Origin: Planctomycetota bacterium
GTDB taxonomy: Bacteria > Planctomycetota > UBA1135 > GCA-002686595
Direction: 5' to 3'
Length of the DNA stretch: 44,001 nt
NCBI GenBank assembly: GCA_012959785.1
Contig: DUCM01000007.1
Coordinates: forward strand, 1-44,001
Positions 36,424 to 44,001 of this stretch are shown here, in pieces (within the stretch, counting starts at the first letter, position 1; each line of letters opens with the position of its first letter). The notes below the pieces were generated by a model. The model ran no database searches. It was not told the origin of the DNA and was given only the letters and a program-made list of their open reading frames with translations. Both the position numbers and the translations under genes were made by a program.

Positions 36424-37920
36424 CTACGCCTCGGGATCAACCTCGAAGCGGGCCAGGAAATCCTCGGTCTTTTCGACATCCTCGAGCTTGGCAACCAAAA
36501 GCTCCATGGCCTCGATGAAGTTCATCCGGAGCAGCACCCGGCGCAGGGTGTTGATCAACCGCAGCTTGTTGCTGGTGATCAGCTTCTCCTCCTTGCGAGT
36601 GCCCGATTTCTCGATGTCGATCGAGGGGAATATGCGGCGGTCGGAGAGCTTGCGGTTGAGCATCACCTCCATGTTGCCGGTGCCCTTGAACTCCTCGAAG
36701 ATGAGTTGATCCATCTTGCTGCCGGTGTCGATGAGGGCCGTGGAGAGGATCGTCAGACTGCCCGCGGTCTCGGTGTTGCGGGCGCTGCCGAAGATCTGCC
36801 GCGGCCGTTCCATGGCGCGCGAGTCGAGGCCACCGCTCATGGTGCGGCCACTGCCTCCGGAGTGGTTGTTGTAGGCCCGCGCCAGGCGTGTGATCGAGTC
36901 CATGATAAGGACCACATCCTCACCCAGTTCCACCAGGCGCTGACAGCGTTTCCAGACCGCCTCGGCCAGCTTGACATGGTTCGCCGGCGACTCGTCGCTG
37001 GTGGAGACGAAGACCTTGCCCTTGGTGCTGCGAATCCACTCGGTGGCTTCTTCGGGGCGCTCGTCCACCAGGAGCACGAAGAGGTGCACTTCGGGATAGC
37101 CTTCCTCGATGCCCCGGGCGAACTGGCGCATGAGAGTCGTCTTGCCCGTGCGCGGCTGGGCCACGATCAGGCCCCGCTGGCCGCGGCCCACGGGCGAGAT
37201 GATGTCCAGGATGCGCATGGAGACATCGCCGGTGACATCGCCCACGGCGTAGTGAAAGTCAGGGTCGATGCTGGTGAGGCTCTTGAAAGGCCGCAGCGTC
37301 GCCAGCTGGGCGGGATCCTCGCCGTCCACCGTATTGACAGCCTCCAGCTGGAACTTGTGCTTCTTGCCGCGGCTGACCGGGCCTTCGATGATCGAGCCGT
37401 CGCGCAGGCGGTGCTTTTGGATCAGGCGCTGGGGAACATAGATGTCCTGCTTGGTGGAGATGTATTGCTTGGCTTCCTGGCGCAAGGTGCCGTAGCCACC
37501 CTTCTCGGCGATGAACAGGCCCTGGCCCAGGGTGCTCTCGCGGGCGGTTTGTTGCCCGCCGTCCGAGGACCGCTCCGGGCTCCTCCCGCCTTCGTGTTTG
37601 TTACGGCGACGGCCCCGGCGCCGGCGGGAGGTACCCGTGGCTGCCTCGCCGGCCTGGGCCTCGCCCGTAGTCGACTTGTCCGGTGCGGATCCGGAGGAGT
37701 GAGCCTCACCGCCGGACTTGCCCTCTTCGCGGTCCTTCTGCTTGCGACGGCGGCGGCCTCCGCGGCGCGATTTCTTGCGCCGCTGGCCCTGCTGCTCGCC
37801 GCCCTGGCCCTGGCCGTCGCGCTGTGCGTCGGCCTTGGCGGGCGTCTCCTGGGCCGAGCTCTTGGTCGCCTTGCGCTTGCGCGTGGGACGCCGCTTGGCA
37901 GGTTTCTGCGTGCGCTCCAT
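36424..37920 (-). CDS. rho: Transcription termination factor Rho with a basic low-complexity N-terminus
   Basis: Rho is the hexameric RNA helicase that ends transcription. The 498-residue product has about 130 N-terminal residues rich in Arg, Lys, Gly, Glu and Ser with no normal Rho_N helical domain. The primary RNA-binding domain follows at 131-205, then the ATPase core with Walker A GKT at 259-261 (QPRTGKTT), LIMDSITRLARAYN, the Q loop SGGLDSRAMERPRQIFG and the R loop SGTRKEEKLI. In the RNA-binding domain the usual GFGFLR is GYGTLR (142-147), so two aromatic RNA-contact residues differ, while Tyr161 is kept. The start is the ATG at 37920; no Shine-Dalgarno is visible. Confidence 0.95.
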   Translation of the reverse strand: MERTQKPAKRRPTRKRKATKSSAQETPAKADAQRDGQGQGGEQQGQRRKKSRRGGRRRRKQKDREEGKSGGEAHSSGSAPDKSTTGEAQAGEAATGTSRRRRGRRRNKHEGGRSPERSSDGGQQTARESTLGQGLFIAEKGGYGTLRQEAKQYISTKQDIYVPQRLIQKHRLRDGSIIEGPVSRGKKHKFQLEAVNTVDGEDPAQLATLRPFKSLTSIDPDFHYAVGDVTGDVSMRILDIISPVGRGQRGLIVAQPRTGKTTLMRQFARGIEEGYPEVHLFVLLVDERPEEATEWIRSTKGKVFVSTSDESPANHVKLAEAVWKRCQRLVELGEDVVLIMDSITRLARAYNNHSGGSGRTMSGGLDSRAMERPRQIFGSARNTETAGSLTILSTALIDTGSKMDQLIFEEFKGTGNMEVMLNRKLSDRRIFPSIDIEKSGTRKEEKLITSNKLRLINTLRRVLLRMNFIEAMELLVAKLEDVEKTEDFLARFEVDPEA

Positions 37921-38025
37921 GGCGCCGAAGGGCAGGGATTCGGTGGTGGGTGTAGGATCTTTGGGAGCCAAACAGGCCTCCGTCGGGTGGCGTTCAGGAA
38001 GTGCCCTCGAACACATGCTCATGGG

Positions 38026-38418
38026 CACGCGGACGGCCGAGAGGCCGCGCCGTGAGGGCTTCCGATGCAGCCCCGGGAGGGAGCAGCGATCGGGGCGAAT
38101 CTAGAAAAGGGCTGCGCTGTGGCGAGTCGCCCGGGGGCGCATACGCTACAGCCTGCCACGCGGTCTGTGCCCAGGCGGCGCCCTGCGGGGGGGGGCGCGA
38201 GAAAGCAGGGGCAACTCGGCGCAGACAGGGGTCTGGAGTTCCCGGAGTGGCACACCTGCGGTGCGCGCTTCCGAACTCCAGGCGAGGGTGGCCGTGGGTT
38301 CCGGCCAGGCGGCCAGACAGCTCTATCGAGCCCTTCCAGCCGCTCCATCGACCTGTCCAGCCTATCCGAGCTGGACCCTGGAGCAATAAGGAATCCTGCT
38401 CAGGAGGGCTTTTTTTTT
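38026..38418 (+). ncRNA. Candidate structured non-coding RNA ending in a terminator
   Basis: On the plus strand several stem-loops follow one another: CACG/CGTG around a GGCC-GAGA-GGCC hairpin (38026-38054); GGGCT/AGCCC (38056-38073); GCTGTGGCG/CGCTACAGC (38116-38124 with 38144-38152); CTGGAGTTC/GAACTCCAG (38233-38241 with 38273-38281) with inner pairing GCAC/GTGC; TGGCC/GGCCA (38289-38307); CCAGC/GCTGG (38357-38374). A terminator closes the segment. None of the conserved strings of RNase P RNA, tmRNA or SRP RNA is present. GC-rich DNA forms stems easily, so this is a candidate only. The 5' end is not determined. Confidence 0.35.
38376..38418 (+). terminator. Rho-independent terminator
   Basis: The sequence pairs CCCT...GAGCA with TGCTC...AGGG across an 11-base loop, with a small internal asymmetry, and is followed by C and then nine T residues (38410-38418). 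No plus-strand protein gene lies upstream within 2 kb, which is why it points to an unannotated plus-strand transcript. Confidence 0.6.
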
Positions 38419-38580
38419 GGCCTTTGGGCCCGCGAGGGGCCCCCAGGCCCTGGGTCGGCCTTCATGGAGTCTATCGGCCATCTCGGCGGTCATTCTAGCG
38501 CTGGATCAGAATTCTCGACCAGAGAGAGCAAGACCCCCTCAATCTGCTCTTGCTGGCAGGCCCACCTGCAAATCGAAAAA

Positions 38581-38657
38581 TGGTCGGGGCGAAAGGATTT
38601 GAACCTTCGACCTCTGCCTCCCGAAGGCAGCGCTCTACCAAGCTGAGCCACGCCCCG
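38581..38657 (-). tRNA. tRNA-Pro (anticodon CGG)
   Basis: On the minus strand a 77-base cloverleaf is complete. The acceptor stem pairs CGGGGCG with CGCCCCG, followed by discriminator A and an encoded CCA. The D-loop carries the usual AGCTTGGTAGAGC, the anticodon stem is CTGCC/GGCAG around the loop TTCGGGA, giving anticodon CGG for CCG codons, and the T arm is GAAGGTTCAAATCCTTTC-like with the invariant TTCAAAT. The gene is solitary, 78 bases from the HEAT-VWA gene, which lies in the same orientation. Confidence 0.97.
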
Positions 38658-38735
38658 ACCTCGGAGAGCGCAAGACCATAGGGCCGGGGTGGGCCCGCGT
38701 CAAGCCGCCGACGAAGCCTCTCCCGCTTGCCCGCC

Positions 38736-40289
38736 TCAACGCCCCAGATCGACGAAGACCCCGCCATTCTGGCTCGCGAGGGTTTTCATGAAGGCCTTTT
38801 GGAACTCGCCGATGGCGATGGTGTGGATGACCACCTTGCGCAGTTCGTTCGATTCGCGCACCTCTCGCAGGATGTCATCGGGATCAACCAGTTTCCCCAC
38901 CGTGGGCCGGCCGTCGGAGAGGAAGAAGATCGTGTCCACCTCGACCTCGTAGTACTTGTCGTGGGTGCCGCGCCCCGCGGCGCCGAGGGCTTCCATCAGG
39001 ACCCCGTAGGTGTTCGTGCGCCCCGCTTTCAAGTTCGCGGCGCCGGTGAGTCCCGCGGCGGCCAGGCCTTCCTTGGAAGTGCCGCCAATGGCCGCCAGGC
39101 GTCCAACCCAGTCCACGGCACTGCGCTTGTTGAGTACATTGGCCTTGACGAGTTTCTTCTTCCAGGTCTTGACCTCGGTGGCGAAGGCCAGGATGTTGAT
39201 CTTGACGAAGGGCTCCAGGCCTTCGATGGTGCGCTGCAGTTCGGTCTTGCAGATGTCGATGCGTTGCATCGAGGGGTAGTCGCCATCCTCGAAGCGTTCC
39301 TTCTCCACGATCTGGTTCTCCATCGAGCCCGAGACGTCGATGATGAACAGCACCGAACGCGACGGCGTGTCGATGCCGTGGTAGTTGGTGCCCGTGGTGG
39401 GGTGATAGAGCGCGGCGTTTTCCGCCCTCTTCTTGCGCGCCAGGGCCAGTTGATCGGTCGTGGGAATCTCAAAGCGATCCTTGACGCCATCCCACCAGCG
39501 GCGCCAGTCGGCGCTGCGCAAGCCGTACATCTTGGCCGTGATCTCCTCCAAGGCCCTGGAGAAGTCCTGTTGCAAACGCCCCTCCGCCGTCTCCATGGCC
39601 GCGATCAGGGGCTCGATGGAGCGCCGGGCACGCACCGCCCGCAAGGCGGCGGCGGCGGAGCTCTGGACCTGCCAGACCTTGTCCCCGAGCCCCACGATGG
39701 CGAGGTCAACCACGTTTTTCGCGCCCATCTCCCCCAGGCCCTCGAAGGCCGCGCAGCGCACGGCGGCCTCGGAGTCGCCCGTCAGCTCGGCGATGTTGGC
39801 CAGGGCCTCCGCGCGCCCCCCTGCAACCAGGCATTGAATCGCCCGTCGGCGCACATCCCAGTGTTTGTCGGCCAGGCATTCCATGAGAGCCTCGCCGTCT
39901 GTGCGGTAGCCGCCGCGGGCGATGGCGCGCAGAATCCCCACCTTTACGGCATCCCTCTTGTCGTTGGCGAGGGCAGTAAAGAGCGCATCAACCGCCGCAT
40001 GAGCCTTGAAGCTGCCCAGCACTTGCACGGCCGCATCGACGAGTTCGGCCTCCTTCTCGCGTAGGACCGGCAGCAGGACCTTGACCACGCTGGCGGTGTC
40101 CGCGCCCTCGAGGGACAGGATGGCCTCATAGCGCTGGGGCGTCTCCTTGAACTTCTTGTAGTACTTCTTGAACTCGCGCACGATCTCCTCGTCGCCAAGC
40201 GCCCCCACGGAGACCGCGGGCCGAGGGCCGGCGAGGGCCGGGACGAGGATCAGGGACAGCCAGACGAGGGCTTGGAGGGGACGGGGCAT
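38736..40289 (-). CDS. Secreted HEAT-repeat and von Willebrand factor A domain protein
   Basis: The 517-residue product starts with a signal peptide (LQALVWLSLILVPALAGP). Residues about 55-240 consist of HEAT-like helical repeats (VVKVLLPVLREKEAELVDAA, AVDALFTALANDKRDAV, HWDVRRRAIQCLV). A linker with RRWWDGVKDRF leads to a VWA domain from about residue 310: MIDAS motif at Asp318-Val-Ser320-Gly-Ser322 (IIDVSGSM), then GGTSKEGL and FLSDGRPTVG with the third metal ligand. All MIDAS ligands seem present, so metal-dependent protein binding is likely. The partner is unknown. HEAT-VWA proteins of this kind are frequent in Planctomycetota. The large repeat protein gene lies 84 bases upstream on the same strand. 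Confidence 0.85.
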   Translation of the reverse strand: MPRPLQALVWLSLILVPALAGPRPAVSVGALGDEEIVREFKKYYKKFKETPQRYEAILSLEGADTASVVKVLLPVLREKEAELVDAAVQVLGSFKAHAAVDALFTALANDKRDAVKVGILRAIARGGYRTDGEALMECLADKHWDVRRRAIQCLVAGGRAEALANIAELTGDSEAAVRCAAFEGLGEMGAKNVVDLAIVGLGDKVWQVQSSAAAALRAVRARRSIEPLIAAMETAEGRLQQDFSRALEEITAKMYGLRSADWRRWWDGVKDRFEIPTTDQLALARKKRAENAALYHPTTGTNYHGIDTPSRSVLFIIDVSGSMENQIVEKERFEDGDYPSMQRIDICKTELQRTIEGLEPFVKINILAFATEVKTWKKKLVKANVLNKRSAVDWVGRLAAIGGTSKEGLAAAGLTGAANLKAGRTNTYGVLMEALGAAGRGTHDKYYEVEVDTIFFLSDGRPTVGKLVDPDDILREVRESNELRKVVIHTIAIGEFQKAFMKTLASQNGGVFVDLGR

Positions 40290-40373
40290 GGAACGGAGAG
40301 CTGTGGTTCTTGGGCGGGCACACCATGGTTACCCCCCCGACCCGAGCCGTCTACCCGCAGCTTCCAGAATCCT

Positions 40374-43300
40374 CTAGAGCTCCAGGCGAATCTCCAGCTG
40401 ACCCCATTCCCCCGGCGGGATCGTGCAAACGCCGCCTGCCGTGGTGCCGCCTGGTAGGGAGCAGCTCCAGCGGTACTGGCCATGGGGCAGGCCCACGAGG
40501 TTTGCGCCGCCTGTGGCGTCGCTCACGAGCTGGACCGCCTCCGAAGTCAAACGGCCCTTCGCGAGCCAGTCGCTCACCCGTTCGCCGTACTCCAAGTTCT
40601 CGAACTCCAGCCGCGCCCCGGGAACGCGATTGCCGGCGCCGTCAAGGACCGCCACCGCCAAGTTCCCCAGGCGCCGGATGGCAAACTCCATGCGCCCCCC
40701 AGGAGGGGAGACCTCGAAGTCGTGCTCGACGTGCCAGTAGCCGTTGCGGGAGAGGGTGAGGGTGAAGGTGCCCTCGCCTAAGAGGAGTTCGCCGGTGCTG
40801 CCTTCAGCATCAGTAAAGCCCACACCAAAATGGATACCTTGAGATTGTGCGAGATACAGCACCCACTTCACGCCCGATACTGGCCCGCTCGCATCTTGAG
40901 CCACGATTTGCACCGAGTAGGGATCAGTGACCTCGAATTCAATGCTCTGCTCGCCTTCGCTCTTGACCGGGTGGATTGCACCCTGAAATCCATAACTCGG
41001 GTGGATCAAGCAGATTGCCATGGATTCTGTGGGCGGAACATGGGTGCGCACAACCCCCTCGGGATTAACATTCAACTTTGCAACCCACCCTTTAAGACCA
41101 ACAGGGGCGATCTTTACCCGGCAAGCAGGGTACTCTTCGGCCGGGATACCTAGGAACTTCACTACCAATCCGGCTTCGCAGCCCACGAGATTTATAGAGT
41201 GGGGCCCGGGCCCCGCCAGGCTAATCCGGGCAAGATCGAGGGTGGCACCTTCGAGGAAAAATGTGACTAACAGATCGGCATCTGGCAGTCCCTCGATAAG
41301 CCGCACGCCACTGGGAGGAATAGAATGTATTGAGGTAATGGTATGGTCTGCCTCATCGGAAACAGAGAGTTGCACGGTAGCGTTGTACGGCACATCGCTA
41401 CCGTCTGCCATTCGAGCATGGATTTCAAGTGACTTACCGCCTCCCCACGGAAACAGAACCTGCCAATCCTCACCGGGGTGAAGATGCCGAGTTATCCAAA
41501 TGGAATCTGATATCCAAATGGAATCTTGTTTTCTTGACTGCTCCAGGAGGCCCAATGAGTAATGCCCAGGTGCGACACGATCAATTTCTAGCCACCCAGT
41601 TTCTGGCACTGGAATACCGGCAATCTGAGTGGGACCCCCATCGAGCCAGAACTGTAATCCTTCCGTGATTCGCCGATCAGACACCGAACACGAAACCTTC
41701 AGGGTCTGATACTTCGCCATGGAAATCACGCCGAAGCTCGCCTGGCCATCAGCGCCAAAGGTCGCGTTGGCCATCTGCTGCACATACCCCGGTGCCCGCA
41801 CGCGAATGCTTGCGCTCTGAGCACCCACGGCGACAAGCTCAAAGTAGCCCCCGGCATCCACGGCCACTGGATCTTGGCGCTGCCCCAAGTACTGATTAGA
41901 GACTGAAACGCCTAACTCAATAGTGGCGGAAGAGATTGCCACTCCAGTCGCACCATCCACTACTCGCCCGCCTCCGCCTGCACCGGCTAGAAGCTCAAGG
42001 TCTACCGACGATTCCTCGCCCGAAGTCGTGGTCACCCATTGTACCGCACTCTCGGCATGATCTGCTGAAGCTGCCATCATTGAGATTCTACCGAATGGAG
42101 CGGAACGGATAGAAAATTGACCATCGAGGGAGTCTTGGCCGTAAACTCGTTGCAAGGGGGAGTCATCATCAACCCAATACAAGACTAGAAAGTCGCTGAC
42201 TGGTTCCCCTTCGAAGGTCACGCGTCCGACAATTGACGCTGCCCGAAGCAACACCAAAGTCATTGGCTCGGCTAATGGCATGCCGATGATCTGCGCCCAA
42301 TTAGGCTGGTAGCCGCTTGCCACGACTTCCACTTGACTTGCGGAAGGCTTGAACCCAGGGACTCCAGCCAAGCCGCTCTCTGCGGTCCAGGCTTCGCTGA
42401 AGCACCAAGCACCGTCATCTCTCCACAGAATACGCACTCGGGCGTTTGGAACTGGATCACCGTGCTCATCTATCACACGCACTGTCTGCTTGAGGCCCTG
42501 GCTCGCCTGAAAGTCGACGAGTAGCTTCCCACTTCGAGCGGGGAACTCGCACACGATCGGAGTGGCATATGTGTCTCCAGCAAAAAGGCGAAACTCAAGG
42601 GATCCTCTCGGCTGCCAAGGGAGTTCGAGGGGTCCCCAAATGCCGGACTCGTCAACCAAGGCCAGTCCAAGAACGGTCATGTTGCCCCCGTCAGACCAAA
42701 GGGCCTGCACCCGGGGCCGCGCAGCCGATAGGCTCCCCTCAGCCGCTGTGACACGGCCCGAAGCCCAGAATGTCGCGGCCGCCAGACGCAGAGTCAGGGC
42801 AATGTGATTGGGCTCGTCCAGGGCGAGTGGGGAAGCCTGATCACCTCTCGAGGCCAACAGCATGGTGGGGAAACCCCCGTGGGCCAGAGATGTCTGGCCG
42901 GATGTGTCGACCCCCAGGCGCCTGACAAACGCCATGCACGCAGCCTCCATGCTGACGGGAAAACCCTCCCCCGCCTTTGCGAAGGTGATGTTCGAACCCA
43001 TGGAGCGCACATCTTCCGTCCAGAGTCCGAACTGCAACACAGAAGCGCCGGGCGCTCGGTTTCCATCGGGATCCAGCACTCGAATCAGCCTGGATCCGGC
43101 GGTTTGAAGCTGAAATCGCTCGCTCGCCATGGCCTCGCCAGGACCCAGGCCGATATAGGCTGGCGCAAATCCTGGTTTGGTGGCCCACAGGACGGAAGGT
43201 GCAGCATCTACACCAGGGGGAGGAGAGCCCGAAAAGCGCGCTATTCCGCTCGCGTCAGTGAATACGAAGAGAGTGGCGGCCAGCAGCTTATCGATCTCAG

Positions 43301-43643
43301 CCGGCCCCCACGCCAGACGATTCCCAGTCGCGACCACGGGTGACCAGGAGAGCTGGACAGCTTCAATGGGGTTACCCTCAAAGTCAACAACGCTGACTTG
43401 GGAACTGGGTGCCCCTGGTTTGCGCCCCGGAACCGGCATCGCTTGGGGTGCCTTCTCAAGCCCAGTCGGGCCACTGTCGAGGTTCGGCGCCTCACTCGGT
43501 TGCGTGGAGAGTTGATCTTCAGATGACCAGCGTTCCGAGATGCCAGCGTCTACAGTGATTCTCGGTATGACCAGGTAAACCCCAGATAATACAGCAACCA
43601 GAGCCAGCGCGATCCCGAGAGAACTTTTGCTTGTGCGAGTCAA
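40374..43643 (-). CDS. Large carboxypeptidase-regulatory-like repeat protein, membrane-anchored
   Basis: The 1089-residue product starts at a TTG at 43643; a stop lies eight codons upstream in frame and there is no other suitable start before the hydrophobic helix (LGIALALVAVLSGVYLVI) that should anchor it. The rest is beta-rich with several carboxypeptidase-regulatory-like units, recognisable from starts such as GNPIEAVQLSW, GDPVPNARVRIL, GEPVSDFLVLYW and GNRVPGARLEF and from closes such as GLPHGQYRWSC. No catalytic motif is visible. The central part, roughly 40.8-42.7 kb, is clearly poorer in GC than all neighbouring genes and uses AT-ending codons more often, hinting at different ancestry or weak codon selection. 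It resembles the protein at 12229 in design, not in close sequence. Confidence 0.8.
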   Translation of the reverse strand: MTRTSKSSLGIALALVAVLSGVYLVIPRITVDAGISERWSSEDQLSTQPSEAPNLDSGPTGLEKAPQAMPVPGRKPGAPSSQVSVVDFEGNPIEAVQLSWSPVVATGNRLAWGPAEIDKLLAATLFVFTDASGIARFSGSPPPGVDAAPSVLWATKPGFAPAYIGLGPGEAMASERFQLQTAGSRLIRVLDPDGNRAPGASVLQFGLWTEDVRSMGSNITFAKAGEGFPVSMEAACMAFVRRLGVDTSGQTSLAHGGFPTMLLASRGDQASPLALDEPNHIALTLRLAAATFWASGRVTAAEGSLSAARPRVQALWSDGGNMTVLGLALVDESGIWGPLELPWQPRGSLEFRLFAGDTYATPIVCEFPARSGKLLVDFQASQGLKQTVRVIDEHGDPVPNARVRILWRDDGAWCFSEAWTAESGLAGVPGFKPSASQVEVVASGYQPNWAQIIGMPLAEPMTLVLLRAASIVGRVTFEGEPVSDFLVLYWVDDDSPLQRVYGQDSLDGQFSIRSAPFGRISMMAASADHAESAVQWVTTTSGEESSVDLELLAGAGGGGRVVDGATGVAISSATIELGVSVSNQYLGQRQDPVAVDAGGYFELVAVGAQSASIRVRAPGYVQQMANATFGADGQASFGVISMAKYQTLKVSCSVSDRRITEGLQFWLDGGPTQIAGIPVPETGWLEIDRVAPGHYSLGLLEQSRKQDSIWISDSIWITRHLHPGEDWQVLFPWGGGKSLEIHARMADGSDVPYNATVQLSVSDEADHTITSIHSIPPSGVRLIEGLPDADLLVTFFLEGATLDLARISLAGPGPHSINLVGCEAGLVVKFLGIPAEEYPACRVKIAPVGLKGWVAKLNVNPEGVVRTHVPPTESMAICLIHPSYGFQGAIHPVKSEGEQSIEFEVTDPYSVQIVAQDASGPVSGVKWVLYLAQSQGIHFGVGFTDAEGSTGELLLGEGTFTLTLSRNGYWHVEHDFEVSPPGGRMEFAIRRLGNLAVAVLDGAGNRVPGARLEFENLEYGERVSDWLAKGRLTSEAVQLVSDATGGANLVGLPHGQYRWSCSLPGGTTAGGVCTIPPGEWGQLEIRLEL

Positions 43644-44001
43644 GTGCTTGAGATGTACAGGGAGTTAAATTGGGTACTCATCAGTTAGGTGCTTGCGTCC
43701 TCCCAACCTGGCTGCTTGTCCCGATCCGCGATTGCTGACCCCGGTGGCGACCGCTACAGGCCAATGGGAAGCCAACAACCGTTAGGCGCCGCAGCTGGCC
43801 GACAGGCCGCCGAATAAGAGGATGCTTGCGAGCTTGGTGCACTCTTGCTTGACAATTCCGGGCTAGGGCATCGGCAGCACCCTCCCTAGCACCCTGACTA
43901 TGTCTGTAGCACCGCGGCTTCCAAACGGCGGGGTTGGCTCTGGATTTTGTGCCCAACTCAAGTCGGTCGATGCTGCAACAAAGCACAGGCCCATCCCAAT
44001 C
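43644..44001. other. Intergenic end of window, no gene recognised
   Basis: The last 358 bases are of lower GC content than most of the window. A minus-strand frame of 101 codons exists (43681-43986) but is Arg/Gln/Ser-rich, starts with GTG without a ribosome site and matches no family I know. Two GTTAGG(T/C) heptamers at 43684 and 43781 are noted but not accepted as integron sites. The promoter of the large repeat gene must lie here. Confidence 0.45.

Larger units (their letters stand above)
37921..38580. other. Intergenic region upstream of rho, rich in inverted repeats
   Basis: This 660-base stretch lies between rho and tRNA-Pro, both on the minus strand. It has no credible protein frame. 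It contains at least six consecutive inverted repeats and a T-run terminator on the plus strand (38376-38418); see the candidate RNA entry. Read on the minus strand it would be a long rho leader. Either function is possible and they are not exclusive. Confidence 0.6.

Noticed and set aside
38026..38418. RNase P RNA, tmRNA or SRP RNA as identity of the hairpin-rich segment
   Set aside because: The conserved strings of these RNAs (for instance GAGGAAAGTCC of RNase P, the tRNA-like end of tmRNA) are absent on both strands.
38521..38580. Stem AGCAAGA/TCTTGCT downstream of tRNA-Pro as its terminator
   Set aside because: The loop is long and no T-run follows on the minus strand.
43684..43787. Two GTTRRRY heptamers (GTTAGGT at 43684, GTTAGGC at 43781), as in integron attC sites
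   Set aside because: The partner RYYYAAC boxes and the complementary inner arms expected of an attC are not convincing, and no gene cassette or integrase is seen.
43681..43986. 101-codon minus-strand frame at the end of the window
   Set aside because: Composition is like random translation; GTG start lacks a ribosome site; no family resemblance.

Overview
The window is GC-rich bacterial chromosome, densely coded on both strands. There are no plasmid, phage, insertion-sequence or CRISPR signatures. Several things suggest a member of the Planctomycetota or a close relative: two very large secreted proteins built of carboxypeptidase-regulatory-like beta-sandwiches, a HEAT-repeat plus von Willebrand A secreted protein, a Rho factor with a long basic low-complexity N-terminus, many starts without a Shine-Dalgarno sequence, and a GatCAB amidotransferase. 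This placement is an inference from gene content; there is no rRNA in the window to confirm it.

Layout. 1-1437 (-) is the N-terminal part of a lipoprotein with a bacterial Ig-like domain, cut by the window edge. 2135-5699 (+) is a tight ruvB / spoIID-like / tgt run. 5686-7125 (-) holds a secreted SH3-like protein and, in the same frame just after its stop codon, a 52-residue Cys4 protein. 7414-9723 (+) has a PLP aminotransferase and a glycosyltransferase. 9690-12087 (-) has larC and cheB. 12229-15384 (-) is a 1051-residue beta-sandwich repeat protein. 15604-17268 (+) pairs a sulfotransferase-like P-loop protein with a class IV aminotransferase. 17265-18732 (-) has a comF-like gene and a membrane protein. 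18940-22607 (+) is gatC-gatA-gatB plus a small membrane protein. 22632-27027 (-) has an acidic secreted protein, guaA and guaB. 27729-31635 (+) is a three-gene operon: an oxidoreductase/epimerase fusion, a glycosyltransferase and a NUDIX hydrolase. 31651-37920 (-) has an unusually long pyruvate:ferredoxin oxidoreductase and rho. tRNA-Pro(CGG) lies at 38581-38657 (-). 38736-43643 (-) holds a HEAT-VWA protein and a second large repeat protein, whose gene is visibly less GC-rich than the rest.

Functionally most of the window is housekeeping: recombination, queuosine tRNA modification, Glu/Asp-tRNA amidation, GMP synthesis, pyruvate oxidation and transcription termination. Interspersed are cell-surface or periplasmic proteins and glycan-related enzymes. 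I did not find a convincing new defence or mobile system. The items most worth a second look are a hairpin-rich unannotated segment ending in a plus-strand terminator (38026-38418), the small Cys4 protein in frame after a TGA codon, the unlinked version of a domain pair known fused in plants, an aminotransferase lacking the usual pyridine-binding Asp, and the enlarged pyruvate oxidoreductase with an additional Cys cluster.
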